Source: Diaporthe sp. PMI_573
Taxonomy: Eukaryota; Ascomycota; Sordariomycetes; Diaporthales; Diaporthaceae
Direction: 5' to 3'
Length of the DNA: 64,000 bases
Assembly (NCBI GenBank): GCA_021399435.1
Contig: JAJTUP010000082.1
Span: forward strand, 186,001-250,000
Shown here piece after piece: positions 24,304 to 36,458 of the stretch (position 1 is the stretch's first letter; each line of letters opens with the position of its first letter). Below the pieces are notes generated by a model. The model searched no databases and was not told where the DNA came from. It worked only from the letters and a program-made list of their open reading frames with translations. The translations under genes and the position numbers were made by a program.

Positions 24304-25206
24304 ATCTGTTGTATTTTTAGTGCTAGAACCGTATGCCCTTAACCTAATAGCCAGGCTGCTTATAAAGGGTAGATCTAGCAGTATCTTAAGATTATACAGC
24401 TATAAGCGGCGTAAGTAATACCTACAATAGTGGCATCTTAGCTCCTCTAGGTCAAAGTTCTATAGCTAGATTTCGAGCTTAATGCTAATACTAGCTAGCA
24501 GATCCTTAATCCCATTATAAATGGCAGCAATCTGCTTGTAAAAGGCACAGATGTATACTAATATATAGGTATTAATAGCGATGGTTTCCTCGGCAGGTTT
24601 ATAGCACAGTAGTAGCTTTTCCGTAGAGTCGTTAAGGAGGAGGAGCGGCAGCAGGAGATTATATTTAGAAATTGTAAACTTTGCATTATGGGCGGCCTTG
24701 ATATTTGTCTTAACTTTTTTGAAGAGCTTACTCTTAAAATCTAGGTCAGTCTTATAAAGCAGCATATTAATTGATATAATATAATAGATTAGTATTAGAG
24801 TTAGTTTTTTGCTCGGTAAGAGTAGGGGAAGTAGAGGGGAGAAGGAAGAACTATAATTTAGATTATGTAACAATAAGAAATATAGAATAAGCGCTTAATA
24901 AGTAAACTATCTAGGTACTTCTTAGTTATATTATGGCGCCTAGAATACTTGGGTCAGGCAGTGATCGACAGAATTTGAAGGAGACTAGAGAACTGCGCTA
25001 AGGATTTATTGATAGGTTGCAAGCCGAAGAAGAGAAGGGAAATAAGAAAGTTTTGAGTCATTCTTAAACTACAGCCCGCGAGAGAAGAAAGAAAAGGAAA
25101 ACAGATATTCGCATCTATATAAACGGATGGTATATCTATACAAAATTATGTGATGTCTTTGCAAGGGCTGCAGCCAATCAGAGGCCTCCATTTAACCGCA
25201 CCCCAC
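24304..25206. other. AT-rich retroelement debris
   Basis: The stretch is AT-rich with one minus-strand open frame (24466-24873, 135 codons, rich in Leu, Ile and Lys) that I cannot assign. It may be a fragment of a Gag region. Around 24960-25200 base composition returns to normal without a supported gene. Confidence 0.35.
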
Positions 25207-26170
25207 TGTAATGATTACATCAAACCTTTATAGGGTTTAGTAGGTAACCTGTAGGGTTTATATTAGCAGTTCGGCATAGAGGTAATACTTTGTTAAAAAC
25301 ACCTAGATTAGAGGCAGAGACTATAGAGGAGGGTAACTAATAAGAATGAAGATAAAGCATTCTTTAACACCTCACGAGAGACAAGTTTAAGGAGGAGGAG
25401 ACAAGTTAGGTGTAGGAGGGAAAAAGTTGATCTGACTGAAGAACTAACTAACTATTGAGGGAAAAGGATGATTCTATATATACAAATAGGGACTAGGGAT
25501 ATTGGAGGGTTAATTCCTCCGGCGGTGAGGAATTTAGAAGGAAATGACCTAAGAAAAACGGGCCCGAATGTCCCTCTTAGGAATAGCTCTGAGGCTTTTT
25601 CTGATAAGTGGGGTTTTCTGCTAAACAGAGGGCTTTTGAGTAAGCTTCCTACTTGTTTAGCCAGAATAGATTCTCTCTACAGGACGAGAAGAGAAGGCAG
25701 AAGGACAAGGGGGGGGGTGGGGGCAAGCGGGGGGTGATTTATAACATACTTAACTGTTTAGTATATAAAGACACTGTTGGATTCTTAAAATATAATTACT
25801 AGCGGTAAGGCTATCTAGTTGTTAGACTAAATACTTAAATTGACAACTAAAGAGTCTGTTTTATAAAAGCTATCTACTGTGGTAATGACCATGTCCTTAT
25901 ATATTCTGACTTTTTATCTGTCTTTAGTGTTGGACTGTCTGGATTGTTTAAACCGCTGGTAATATTTACGGTTCAGCCGGATATTATTAGGACTGTTAGT
26001 AGTTTTGTCGGTCCACCTTGGTCTTTTGGGTCCCTAACCCTAACCCTGGTTTTTGGTATATCTTGTGATTTTGCTAATTAGTGCCGTTAGGCTAATGTTG
26101 TAACATCTAGTCTGGGTTGTCGGGGTTACCCAAACGAGTTCCCTTAGTGCCAACGTGTTGGTTTATAATA
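25207..26170 (-). repeat. LTR copy with internal insertion
   Basis: It begins tgtaatgattacatcaaacc and ends accaacgtgttggtttataata, the reverse of the 1245-1735 LTR. About 480 bp of unrelated, partly G-rich sequence (25300-25785, with a nine-G run near 25710) separates its two parts. The second part starts ataattactagcggt, as does the copy at 46300. It holds cctaaccctaaccctgg near 26034. Confidence 0.6.
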
Positions 26171-26370
26171 CTATCTTTCTTCTTGTGTCTTTTGTCTTCA
26201 AAGGTACTTTTGTAAGCTTCTATATGTTGTTTATATATTTGTTTGTGCCTTCCTGATTTATCATATCTAGTAAAGTTAAGGACTCTCGGGTTTTAAAGCC
26301 TTTTTATTATCCTTGAAAGACCAAATAGAGCGAGTTTCTTTACCTTGCCGTTTTTTTTTATAGTTTTGCC

Positions 26371-26781
26371 ATGCCAACTTATTTGTTTTGTAAGTCTTAT
26401 AATACTTTCTGTATTGCGTTAGAGGAGGACTCTTCTTGTTGTTTCAAGTGCATTTGTCGAAAGCATGGGAACTGCAATATATATGGGCTGACCTTTGCCT
26501 AAATGCAGAAAATTGCTTGCCTTTACTCTTAAATTAAGAGCAAGTTAGATACTGTAAAGGAGGAGGCCATGCTGGCTAATGCAAGGGTTAGTTGCCTCTG
26601 CAAGCAGCGTTGTTTGTGGGCCGAGAAGATGGCGTGGGCAGTACGCTGTGGTATTAATACAATTGATAAGCTAGATTGTTTGGAAAACGAGAAGGCCGAG
26701 GCTGAGCGTAAATATATTGCCAAGAAAACGGAGATTTGCACTCCCTCAAATGGAGGATGCACTCCCTCCCTGGCTGACTAA
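26371..26781 (+). pseudogene. Relic Cys-rich ORF ending inside a MITE
   Basis: From ATG 26371 the frame reads MPTYLFCKSYNTFC, DSSCCFKCICRKHGNC, a cysteine cluster like those of fungal transposon-associated DNA-binding proteins. It then has two TAA stops and an open Ala/Glu/Lys-rich, coiled-coil-like part (26569 on: LENEKAEAERKYIAKKTEI). The last 17 codons are supplied by the MITE inverted repeat. Probably the remains of a Gag-like or DNA-binding protein gene. Confidence 0.45.
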
Positions 26782-27307
26782 GCCGCTGCAGCCAATCAGA
26801 GCAGCCCATTTCACCTCAATTCACCACCCACCATAGTGTGTTTTATAGCCTGCACGATATGCCCTGCAAAACCTCCTTCGACCACCAACTTCAACCCACC
26901 CACCCACCATCAACTCCTCATCAAAATCGTATCATCCTCGTGAGGATTAATTGATTTGGCATCGAAAACATACTCTAGCCAAAAAAAACCGGTGGTTATC
27001 GGGCCTGTAGCGATGTTGGCTCCGTGGGCACGTTATCGAGGCCAAGTTAGGCTTCGTGGGTGCGTTTTCGAGGGTAAGTTGGCTTCGTAGGTGCATTATC
27101 GCTTAAACTACCATCGATTTGAGCGATTTGGTGGCTTCGAGCGTATGGGAATAGTACGTGTAGACGAAATGATAGTCAATGCAGTCACATTGATGATTTG
27201 TATAGCGAAGCCCTAGTCAACTTAAATTCGTGCACATAGGGCGGCATAATTAGTCATCCGAGGGAGTGCATCCTCCATTTGAGGGAGTGCAAATCTCCGT
27301 TTTCTTG
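26721..27307. mobile_element. MITE with 48-bp perfect terminal inverted repeats
   Basis: The left repeat (26721-26768) and right repeat (27260-27307) are exact reverse complements: caagaaaacggagatttgca ... cactccctc. Each repeat is itself partly palindromic (cactccctcaaatggagga). The 587-bp element has no transposase. Its interior carries about three imperfect copies of a unit like gttggctccgtgggcacgtt (27008-27105). A truncated relative lies at 56285-56625. No target duplication was certain. Confidence 0.75.
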
Positions 27308-29282
27308 ATAAAAGTCGTCTCCAAATCTGAAATAATGTCTTACAGGCTACCTGTTCTACTCAGCGAGCAGCGAATGTGTATTTAAACAGCATTATATGTT
27401 AATCTGAGAGCGTTTACCACTGTTTAAAGGGACCGCCTACAGCTCTACAAGATCATATACATAGATTAAAAATGAAACTACCAATATGTCAATCTGAATG
27501 TATAGCCCTGCCGGTCTTTAGTCTACTGCCTCAATCAATCAGTCATCATGGTTCCAGTCCCGGAAAATATCAGTCGTCAATTCTTCCACGATTAGCCCCA
27601 GCAACAAGAGCGACAGCAATTGCGGTTTCTGGTTCCGGTCCCCAGTCCACCAGTCAAGTGAGCCCGTACGGTTTGTGGCTTTATAAAGCGCCCCAAGAGC
27701 GTCTGCTTGAATGTGACTTTGGCACACCACGAACACGGAGGTGTTGCGGTGAGCTACTTCGAGTCATCCGCATAATTGGTTCATAAGCTGTTTTCACTCA
27801 AATGGCGAGCCTCACGTAGCTATTTTGAATTTTCCTAGCGGTGAATTGATACGACGGCACGGAAGCTGCCTAAAAAAGCCATCATTTTAAGCCCCTTTCT
27901 TCTCCTTTTACGGTTCCCCGTCCGTCATATTTTGGAATGTTCCAGAATACATCACTTTGGCACCCGTAGCAGGTTGCTAACACGCATAAGGGACAGGGAA
28001 ACCAAGTATCTTGTTGAAGCATATACCCCTCCCCCTAAGTACGGAATGCTAGACGGCATATTTGAAAGATTGGGAGTACAGAATCTTTCATGATCTCTAG
28101 TTTAGCATTATTACAAAGAGTGACTATATATTAGTTTTGCTATTGAGTTACCACGACTGTGTGCTGGGACTGTAGTCACATGGATAGCAGCATTGCATTT
28201 GTCATACATTGCTCACTTTTTGGACGTGCATAAGACTGGATCGATCCTTGTGTATCTCTTTCCCGGGGCCGGTCTCGATCGTCCGCTGTAATTCCGAGAT
28301 GTGGAAGCATTCGCCCACATGTTAAGGTCCGAAGCGTGCTCATACACTCAGTCAAGCCCTGAAAAGCAGCGTGGGCCAGGAACGCAAGCCGTATAGGATG
28401 CCGAAGGACGTTACTGTGACTAGGATCTTGCAAATCATGTAATGTAAATCGCGTGTACATGCGGGAGCTCGCGAGAGTGTGTTGTATTATTGAACTATAT
28501 TTGGTCGTATTGAGGCCCCCGGGACCTTCGGAAGCTTCTTGGTGGAGCCTACTGGGATGTTGGCTCTGTGAATTTCATAGTAAATTACATATTAACACGA
28601 TCAGGCATGGGCTGACAAGCCTTAAGTATGCCCCGCTATACGACTGACTCTTCACACCCATCCACTTCCTGGCCAGGAGACACTGCACTTCGAATCAATT
28701 GCCTGGATAAGCTCCCTAGAAGGTATCACCCGACCCACAAACTTGGATTAGGATTGTCTGCTTTTGTAATGGCGCCTGGCAGTGGCATAGAGCACTTACG
28801 CCTCCTTTATGTCCGCTTGCGCTCAAAAAATGTGTTTTAGCGGAAGATGCAGAGCTGGCTCGGATGCGGTCCTGTTCCGCATTGCCAAATTGACTCTAGG
28901 AGGTACACTGAACAGCAATCAAGTCTATCCTGTGGATATCTTTGATATGTGTCTTGCATCATCAAATGCGCCTTTGACGTAAGGTTTCCCCCAGCGTTGT
29001 ATGCTCAAGTGCCGTTGCGAGCCCAACATAATGCACTCAGTAGGACGCATGGTACTCCAAGTTTTCAACTGCTGGTGTGCACGATTTCGCATTCCACAAT
29101 AAGTCCGAAAAGTAAGCACCAACTAAACTGTGCGAGGTGGAGACTCCGGACTGTTTGGGTATCATCATCTGTGGAAACTTGTGGTGCAGAAAACTCGGAT
29201 TCCGCTACTCTCCGCGGAATGAACAACACTAAATTGAACAGAAATGGATGGGTTCAGTGTGGAGACAGGCTCGGAGGGCCAG
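27308..29282. other. Gene-free stretch upstream of the tyrosinase gene
   Basis: Base composition is that of the gene islands, not of RIP-affected DNA. Several ORFs of 60-112 codons occur on both strands, but none shows domains, splice-supported extension or codon bias. I see no supported gene; it may contain regulatory sequence or very old relics. Confidence 0.45.
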
Positions 29283-29290
29283 TTTAAATA
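29283..29290 (+). promoter_or_regulatory. TATA-like element of the tyrosinase gene
   Basis: tttaaata lies about 176 bp upstream of the ATG at 29466, in GC-balanced sequence. Plausible by position only. Confidence 0.3.
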
Positions 29291-29465
29291 GGCCAGGCAC
29301 CATTATATGAACCGGTCCATTCTCATACCAACGTTGACATCCATTCGTTCAGTTTGACTCTTTTACTATCGTTGGAACTCGGCCACTTGCGCTTTCGGCT
29401 TTTCACTTGAATTCTTTTTGCGCCAACAAGTGGCCCATCTGTCCTTTTCTGCAGTCGATCAGGGA

Positions 29466-30581
29466 ATGGCTCCTCTTACCTTTATCTCTGCCATATCTCT
29501 CACCTTGTATTCACTGGCAAATGCTTCTCCTCTGGGGTCGAGGCAGACTGACCCTGTCACACCTGGGACCTGTGCTGATCTTCACCAACGCAAAGCATGG
29601 CACAATCTCGCCGATGACGAGAAGGCAGCCTATATCGATGCAGAGCTTTGTCTGATGCGATCACCTCCAAAGACTGGTCATCCGCTGGCACAGAATCGTT
29701 GGGATGAATTCACTATCGCTCACGAGATCCAAACCCGTAAGCACAAGCTTTTCCTGTTAAATATCTCCGCCTGTTATCATCTTCTGAAACACATCTCTTG
29801 AGATATTCTCGGTTTACTAACAGACATAGAGTGGGTTCATGATGTTGGTCACTTTCTCCCGTGGCACCGCTACATCGTACTAGCTCACGAGAATGCCCTG
29901 AAAAATGAGTGCAACTACGCGGGATACCAGCCGTACTGGGAAGAGACTCGCGATATGGGCGCCCTCGCATCCAGCATCTTGTTCGACCCGGTCACAGGCT
30001 TCGGTGGCCAGGGCGGCGAGTGCATCGATGACGGGCCGTTTGCGAACCTGACCATCAACTTGAGCTACAACTATACCAGCCTCGAGTTCTATCCTGACAA
30101 TCGCTGCGTGTCCCGCTCCTTTGATGATGATTTATTTCTCATGGGCAACCAGACAAACATCGACGAGTGTTTCGCCTCGGACGATGCCACCGTCGCCCTC
30201 GATTGCTACTTTGTCAACCCGCACGGGGGCGGCCATCTTGGCGTTGGCGGGACGATGGGCAATGTCGCCACCTCCATTGGGGACCCTCTCTTCTTCCTTC
30301 ACCACACCAACCTCGATCGCTTGTGGTGGGATTGGCAGCGGGTCGACCCGGACGCGAGGACATACGCCATCGGGCCCCTGAGGAACCAGCCACCTGAGTC
30401 CTGGCTTGAGGCATTCGGCCCCTTGCCGGCGCCCGGACCCGAGTTTTTGGATTATTCAGGAGACAATGGAAATGTTACGACGTTGAACCATGTGCTTTGG
30501 TTCGCAGGTCTGGCGTCGAATGTAACGCTGGAGGATGTGATGGACCTGACCAATAATCTTAATTGCGCTGAGTACGTTTAG
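29466..30581 (+). CDS. Secreted tyrosinase-like type-3 copper oxidase
   Basis: The enzyme would hydroxylate phenols or oxidise catechols to quinones with a dinuclear copper centre. Exons 29466-29736 and 29830-30581 join to 340 residues. The N-terminus (MAPLTFISAISLTLYSLANA) is a signal peptide. CuA ligands are the histidines in IAHEIQT, WVHDVG and LPWHRY, the first and second brought together by the intron. CuB ligands are in NPHGGGHL and FFLHHTNLDRLWW. Asn-linked glycosylation sequons are frequent (NLT, NYT, NVT), and cysteines suggest disulfides. It is shorter than melanin tyrosinases and has no C-terminal lid domain, like the small tyrosinases of fungal biosynthetic clusters. It faces the minus-strand P450 tail to tail, 323 bp away. 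A role in oxidising the cluster's phenolic product is inferred. Intact. Confidence 0.9.
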
Positions 30582-30904
30582 TCTCATCATCTGCGGGTCT
30601 ATAGGGTTAGAGACTGAAACTGCCCAAGTCAAGGGCTGATTCAAAGACCCTGCGCGTGTCCCAATTTTCGGTGGAACCGCTGATTCAGATAATTGTTCGG
30701 GATATCCTAACACAATTATACTGCTCTAATCAATTTTGATTGTGGAAATGAATACTTTGATGTGTGATCATGGGGAATTCAAACACGTATCTATAGGTCT
30801 CTCCTCACCTCTCGTAAGATGACAGAATAGGGAGGCTTAATCCCGGTTAGATAGCCTTTGAAGTGCCTCATCTCGTCCTCCATTGTCCACAAATCCGTGG
30901 TCCC

Positions 30905-32543
30905 TTAAGGGCCAGCCAAGTCGATATCAAAGTGCCGCATCATGTTGGCCAAAATCAAACGCAAGTTGAAATTAGCCAAGTTCTTGCCCAGACAGGTTGT
31001 AGGACCAATGGCGTAAGGCTGCGATGCTTCCAGCTTGTCGTTCGCGAAAGTATCATCCCAGTCAGGGTCGTCGTGCTCTAACCAACGCTCCGGCCGGAAC
31101 TCATTAGGCTTCGTGAAATTTTGTTGGTTTCGTGTCATAGCACCACGGGAAACAGCCACGCAGCATCCCTCAGGCACGTATTCGCCGCAGATCTCGACTC
31201 CGCCCTGTGGCACGATGCGCTGTGGACTGGCTGCTGGAAGAGGCAGAAGCCGCAGGGTCTCTTCAATGGTTGCATGGAGGTATGGCAGGTTTTGAGAGTT
31301 AACTGTCTGCCAGTCGATATCTTCACCTCGTTTGAATTTTCCTCGTATCTCGTTGGCTACTAGCTGGTGAACCCTCGGGTTTGACGAGACAAAGTACGTC
31401 CAGGCCGTGAGCGTCCCCGCGGTCGTCTCACTACCCGCGCTGACAACCAATCCCATATTAAGCAGCGGTTCCATATCACTCAAGCTTTGACGTGCTTCCT
31501 GATTCTTGAGAACAAAGTACATCACGTCCTTGTGCTCTCGCTCACCACCCTCAATGCGCTTCTGGGCTGTTTCCATCGACCTTGTGAGATGCAGTCGGCG
31601 CCACTTTGCGAGAGCTCTGGGAACGAGCAGCTTCTTTAGTGTCCTCTCGGCCCAGTTGTCGACTCCTGTTACGCGGCGTATGGCCTGTTCCCAAGCGCCA
31701 CTGGCAAAGACTTGGCTGACGGCGCGCGACCAGTCAGTCTGCCCACGCTGGTCCAAACAGCCGAAGGGCTCTCCGAAAGCGAGATCTCCAATAATATCGA
31801 ATGTGGTGTAGGTATCTATATCGGCTAAAGTTTCAGTCCCCCACCTCAAACTGACCCGGGCGGGACAATTTCGAAACCACTTACACCAGTCGGACATATT
31901 GACTTTCTCGTCAGCCATCGCTGATCTCTTCAGAAGGGCAAGCATCTTCCTAACGTGCAACAATATGATATCCTCTTGCTGTAATATCGCCTGCGTGGTA
32001 AATGAGTAACCCAGAGCTCGCCGCTGCCGGCCGTGATCTTTAGACGCCAAGGAAGCCATGGTCACCCCGACGGCGCCCTGAACCTTTGCAACAGCTCCTA
32101 CGAAAACCGGGCTTTTCTCCATATGTGGAGGTTTCTGTTTCTCCCATGTGAGCTTTCTCCTTGGAAATTGCCACGGGTGCGGTTTTGCGACCAGCGAGAC
32201 TATTTGAGGCATGCGGGTATGAATAATGCTTGCACGGTTGTATATATCATTCCAAGCTTTCGGATCCGCGAAGCTAAGCTCATTCGGAGCACCTCGAACT
32301 ATAGGACCTAGAGGCCAGTTACGTACATGCTTTAGCAGACGCCCTCGTATATGTGAATCATGACAATAAACAAAAAACAGCCTCACCATATTTCCTATGG
32401 AGCCTGCTGTAGTAGGCCTGCTGACGGCCATACGCCAATGCTATGGCTACGGGGAATTCACTGAAGCTGTTAAGCCACGGTCCTGGGTATCTACTCAGAC
32501 GAAGAAACAACCATCGATGAATCAATAAAGAAACGATGGCCAT
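30905..32543 (-). CDS. Cytochrome P450 monooxygenase
   Basis: This is a haem-thiolate monooxygenase, expected at the ER membrane. On the minus strand, exons 32543-32387, 32307-31885 and 31815-30905 join in phase to 496 residues. Visible motifs are RYPGPW (hinge), WYTYTTFDIIGDLAFG (across intron 2), and AGSETTAG (I-helix). EETLR gives the K-helix ExxR, RPERW the PERF region, and PYAIGPTTCLGKN the haem loop, with the Cys ligand near residue 468. The usual Arg of the haem loop (GxRxCxG) is Thr. The N-terminal membrane helix is very short (MAIVSLLIHRWLFLRLS), so an upstream exon may be missing. The sequence resembles fungal CYP65-like enzymes of secondary metabolism. Upstream, 790 bp separate it from the 3' end of the NRPS-like gene on the same strand. 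Confidence 0.87.
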
Positions 32544-33332
32544 TGCTAGCTAAGGGTCATATGATGTCAGCTTGCATATATTTGTAAAAGAAAAGGATGA
32601 AAAGGACAGCGAAATATCAGAAAATATGGTAAAAGAAAACAGGATGTTCACGTACCAGTGGTGCAACGCTTTGGACAAACATAGCGAACTTGAGATGCTA
32701 AACAGTTTGCAGAACAGGGAGAATAATGTACAAAATAACCACAATCGTGTACCTTACCAAAAACCAAAAAAACAACCAAAAAAACCGGGCTGAACGAAGT
32801 ATGGCGGTGTATTTGAGGCTTGTGTTATATTCACGAGAGGCATTGGGCAACGCGGAGAAGTGTTTGACCATACAGCGGACCCGACTCCCCAAGTACTTAG
32901 GTACTTTGGAGACCTCGTTGTGAATCCGTGGCCAATTCCGAACATTTCCAATGTTACGACCGGGCTGTTCAGCCGGAGACAGACAGAACCCCGGTAGCGA
33001 AAGGCAAATGGAACTCAAAATGCTACAATAGTAGAGTAGTAGGTACCTACGTGGAACAGCACTAGGGTGCGTCGCAAGTGTAAGGGCCTCATTGTGGTAC
33101 AAAGGTACATTGCATCCAATTGGTTGAGTGAAACTAATAATTTACACAATTTGAACCTTATAAGCATCATTTTTCGGAGTCGCGCAACTATCCATTTTTC
33201 ACTGATGCCGGAAAAGACCCCGACGCAAATAGGTAAGTTCCGTATAAACGTACTACGGACCGGTGAGGGAAAGCACTGTGGGCCCACCGCACCACTTTTG
33301 AGCTAATCTCATCTGAGCACGATCCTAAGCTT
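32544..33332. other. Intergenic region between P450 and NRPS-like gene
   Basis: AT-richer than the flanking genes, with only short unsupported ORFs. It should contain the P450 promoter and the NRPS-like terminator; I see no distinct element. An unrecognised upstream exon of the P450 could lie here. Confidence 0.4.
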
Positions 33333-36300
33333 CTACACGCCCCTAGCCTTGAGAGCAGCTTTCAGCTTCTTGGAGAAAACTAGAACATACTCAGGCTCCA
33401 GCATTTGCACATGAAAACCGTCACACTCATGCCAGACGACCTCGGTCTCAGAAAAGCCCTGCCACTTCCCGAGAACCCGCGACCGCCAGTCATCCCGGCT
33501 CTTTGCGGCATACATTGGCGGGTCGGCAACGAAGACATCCAGGACAGGGACCTTGCCCACCGGCTCGTACCTGGAACCGCAGTCGGCAATGTTTTTGGCG
33601 ACGTCGACAATCAGAGCCATCTTCTTTTCATCCAGAGCTAGTCCCTCCACCCGGTCTTGCCTGGACATCTGCAGGATGTGGCGCACAGTAGCGTCGCGCC
33701 TGAACTGGACATCCCCCGGGCCTCGGTACAAGGCATACACTCGCTGTTCTTCCTTTTCCATTGTTTCCTGGTCATAAAGGCTGTAGAAAAGGCCGACGTG
33801 TAGCAGGACGTCTGCAAAGTCCAGACCCGTCACGAAATGACGGATATGCGGCGGGTAGTCGATGGATGCCAGGAACTTGACCTCACGACCCCGCGACAGC
33901 AACACCTTGGCCACTTCGTGGCCAAGGGTGCTGCCAAGGCTGTAACCCGCGATTGCATAAGGTCCCTGAGGCTGGTATTTCAGGATGCTGTCTGCATACG
34001 TCTGTGCCGACTCACTGATGGATGGGAAGAATTCCTCGCCGGCATTGTATCCCCCCGTGCGAAGGGCATAGACAGGACGTGTGGAAAAGTGCGATGCCAA
34101 TGAAATGAAGACCAGTATGTCCCCTGATCCCGGATGAATCAGATTGGCATCTTATGTCCGTGAGTCTGCACCCGTGATTTTGCGAGCTGCTCGTCGATGC
34201 CGCGGGCGATTGCACCCACCGATGGGTCATTCAGCAGAGTCGATAGGGGTACGTCTCCCGCCTCTTCCTTATGGTCGACATTCTGTACTGCCCTGTCGAG
34301 CATGGACTTGAGCATAATCAAGTTGAAGGACGACACACCCAAGTCAAAGATGGAGGCTTTCATATGGATTTTGTCTGGAGGGACAGCAAGCAAATCCGCC
34401 AGTGTTCCCTGGACGAGTTTTTCCATGTCGGTCTCAGCGGCCTGAAATTGACTCTGACGATAGCTCTCTAGGATCCGCTGGTCCTCCCGTAGTAGCTCGT
34501 TGTACCGCCCCAGCTTCAAAGGCAGTACGAAGCTGACTCCGGCTGATCTTGCCGAGCGACGACTTCTCGAGTCCCGTCGGGATTGGAAATACGTAGTCAG
34601 GCGCCTTTCCAGTCACAAGACTGAGACTCTTGGCAATGGCGTCAGCCCTAGCCAGTCTCGCACTGGCATCCTCTAGATCGTAGGCTGGGCGGTATACAAT
34701 TGCAATTTGCTCAGTCGGCGCCTTGGGCGGGCGAGCCGGGAAAGCTACTGTCCAGCTCGCGGCCAATCCAGGAATGCCCTCCTCTTCAATGGCATTTTCA
34801 ATGTCGGCGCAGCTCCATTTAACGCCGGCAACATTGATCGTGTCTTTGGCGCGGCCTAGCACTGGATACTAGTCAGCAGACCGTCCATGCCGTATCGTAA
34901 AGGAGAGGGCGCAGCCACAAAGGTTAATATGAAGCCAGCGCTTCATTTCTGCTTTCATCTGTACGGAAATGATTCCCTATTGCAAGAAAAGCAGAGGTTT
35001 TGAGTTGAACTCAGACTACCCACTGTTCAAATGTCCCAAAGCATCGATGTAGGCGTTGTCTCCAGTAATGAACCATCCATCGGGCGTAAACGCTTGTCGG
35101 GTGGCCTCGGGGTCGTCGAAGTATTCCTCGAAGACCACAGGCCCGGAGACCTGGAGGGCACCTATTTCGCCTGCCGCTGCCTCCCTCTCGCTGCTGTCTT
35201 GGACTACTACGACGCGCATGCTGATACCGGGCATGCAAGTACCCAAATATGCGTAGTCCAGGCCTTGCCAAACGTCCCGTGATGGGAACCGCAGGTTATA
35301 GATTGAACCGGCGCAAGTCTCGGTCATTCCGAAACCAGGACGAATGAGGTTCTCGCCGTTGGCCCCAAAACGATGAGGGAATTCTGCAAGGTGGCACAGG
35401 TAGAGATCACATTGGCTTCTCCGGCAGACGTCAAAACCCGAAGAGATGATAGATCGAGCTTCAGCGTCGGCCCTGCGGCGACCAAAGAGTCCTGCACTTT
35501 CGACAAGAAGAAATTGGGTGCAAAAGTATATTGCACCTTGTGCTGTTCGAGCAGGCGGAGAAATCGCAGCGGATCTGCGAGAAGGTCTATGAAGAATATG
35601 CGAATTAGTAATCGAAGGACTGTACACGGTACGACACTCTGGAGGGGGATTCGTGCTTTGCTTACCTGTGGCCTGGACTTGGCTCTGGTTGGCGGAAAGA
35701 GCCATAGCAGTGAGGTGTGTCTCTGTAAGGCTGGCAACGTGATCAAATCCGATCCAGTTGAGTACGGGGTCACTAGGCTGATGTCCATGATATTCGATTT
35801 TGCCTCGGATAGAGTGCAGGATCTGGTGGTGCGTGAGGCTCATGGCCTTCGCGTTTCCAGTACTTCCCGAGGTGAGCATGAGGACAGCTGGCTTACTCTG
35901 CTTCTCCCTGGGACAGTTGATGCCATTGACGTGTGGCGTGCCATTGGTTCGATTTCCAACTCTCTGGCTCATCTTCTCGACCGGTTGGATTTTCAAGGGC
36001 ACGTCGAGGAGTTCAGGGACCAGCTGCTGGGATGTAAGAACCAGGGGATCCTTGAGTAATGATTGGATGTGCCCAAGGTGCTTCCTCCTCAGGGCCTCGT
36101 CATGCACAAATGGAGGAGAGATGGCCGGGATGAGTCCAGCGAGGATCACGGCCCATAACCAGGTGATATTCTCATGATGAGTTGCAAAGTGGATGAGTAT
36201 CACCTCAGATGACGCGACGGCAGGGTGGGCCTTGATATGCGTTGCCTTGGCCCGCGAGTCTTCTAGCAGTTGAGAATATGAGACTTTCTCGTCCTTGCAG

Positions 36301-36458
36301 AGGCCAGGAGAGTAGAAGGTGAGCCCGGAGCCACTCTGTGATGCACGCTCCAACAATTGCATAATGCTGTGCAGACTTGTCAGGGGTGTGTACTCGGCTT
36401 CGGTGCCTATATGTGCCGATTCACCGTTAACTTCAGTTTTTGAGAGAGAAAATTGCAT
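33333..36458 (-). pseudogene. NRPS-like synthetase (A-T-TE) with three apparent frameshifts
   Basis: Enzymes of this form (adenylation, thiolation, thioesterase, no condensation domain) activate aryl-pyruvates and release dimers such as furanones, terphenylquinones or bis-indolylquinones. On the minus strand it starts at ATG 36458 (MQFSLSKTEVNGESAHIG). Adenylation motifs are LMLTSGSTGNAKAMSLTH, NWIGFDHVASLTE, GFGMTETCAGS, GWFITGD, GRAKDTINVAGVKW and SSLGKISRSQL. The carrier domain has FDLGVSSFNLI with the phosphopantetheine Ser. The thioesterase has AIAGYSLGSTLGHEVA and a C-terminal His in CDGFHVQML. Introns 35587-35665 and 34862-35023 are well formed. Three frame breaks that no intron can explain lie near 35371-35378 (A domain), 34506-34514 (a four-G run before the carrier) and 34137-34146 (start of the TE). 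Otherwise all domains are conserved without stops, so the decay is recent or the indels are assembly errors. It is the probable core of the cluster. Confidence 0.85.

Noticed and set aside
28176..29287. Several ORFs of 60-112 codons between the MITE and the tyrosinase gene
   Set aside because: They overlap on both strands without motifs or joinable exons, so I report the stretch as gene-free.
35371..35425. A 27-nt GT-AG segment in the NRPS-like gene as an explanation of the first frame break
   Set aside because: It is far below the fungal intron minimum, has a length divisible by three and therefore does not change the frame.
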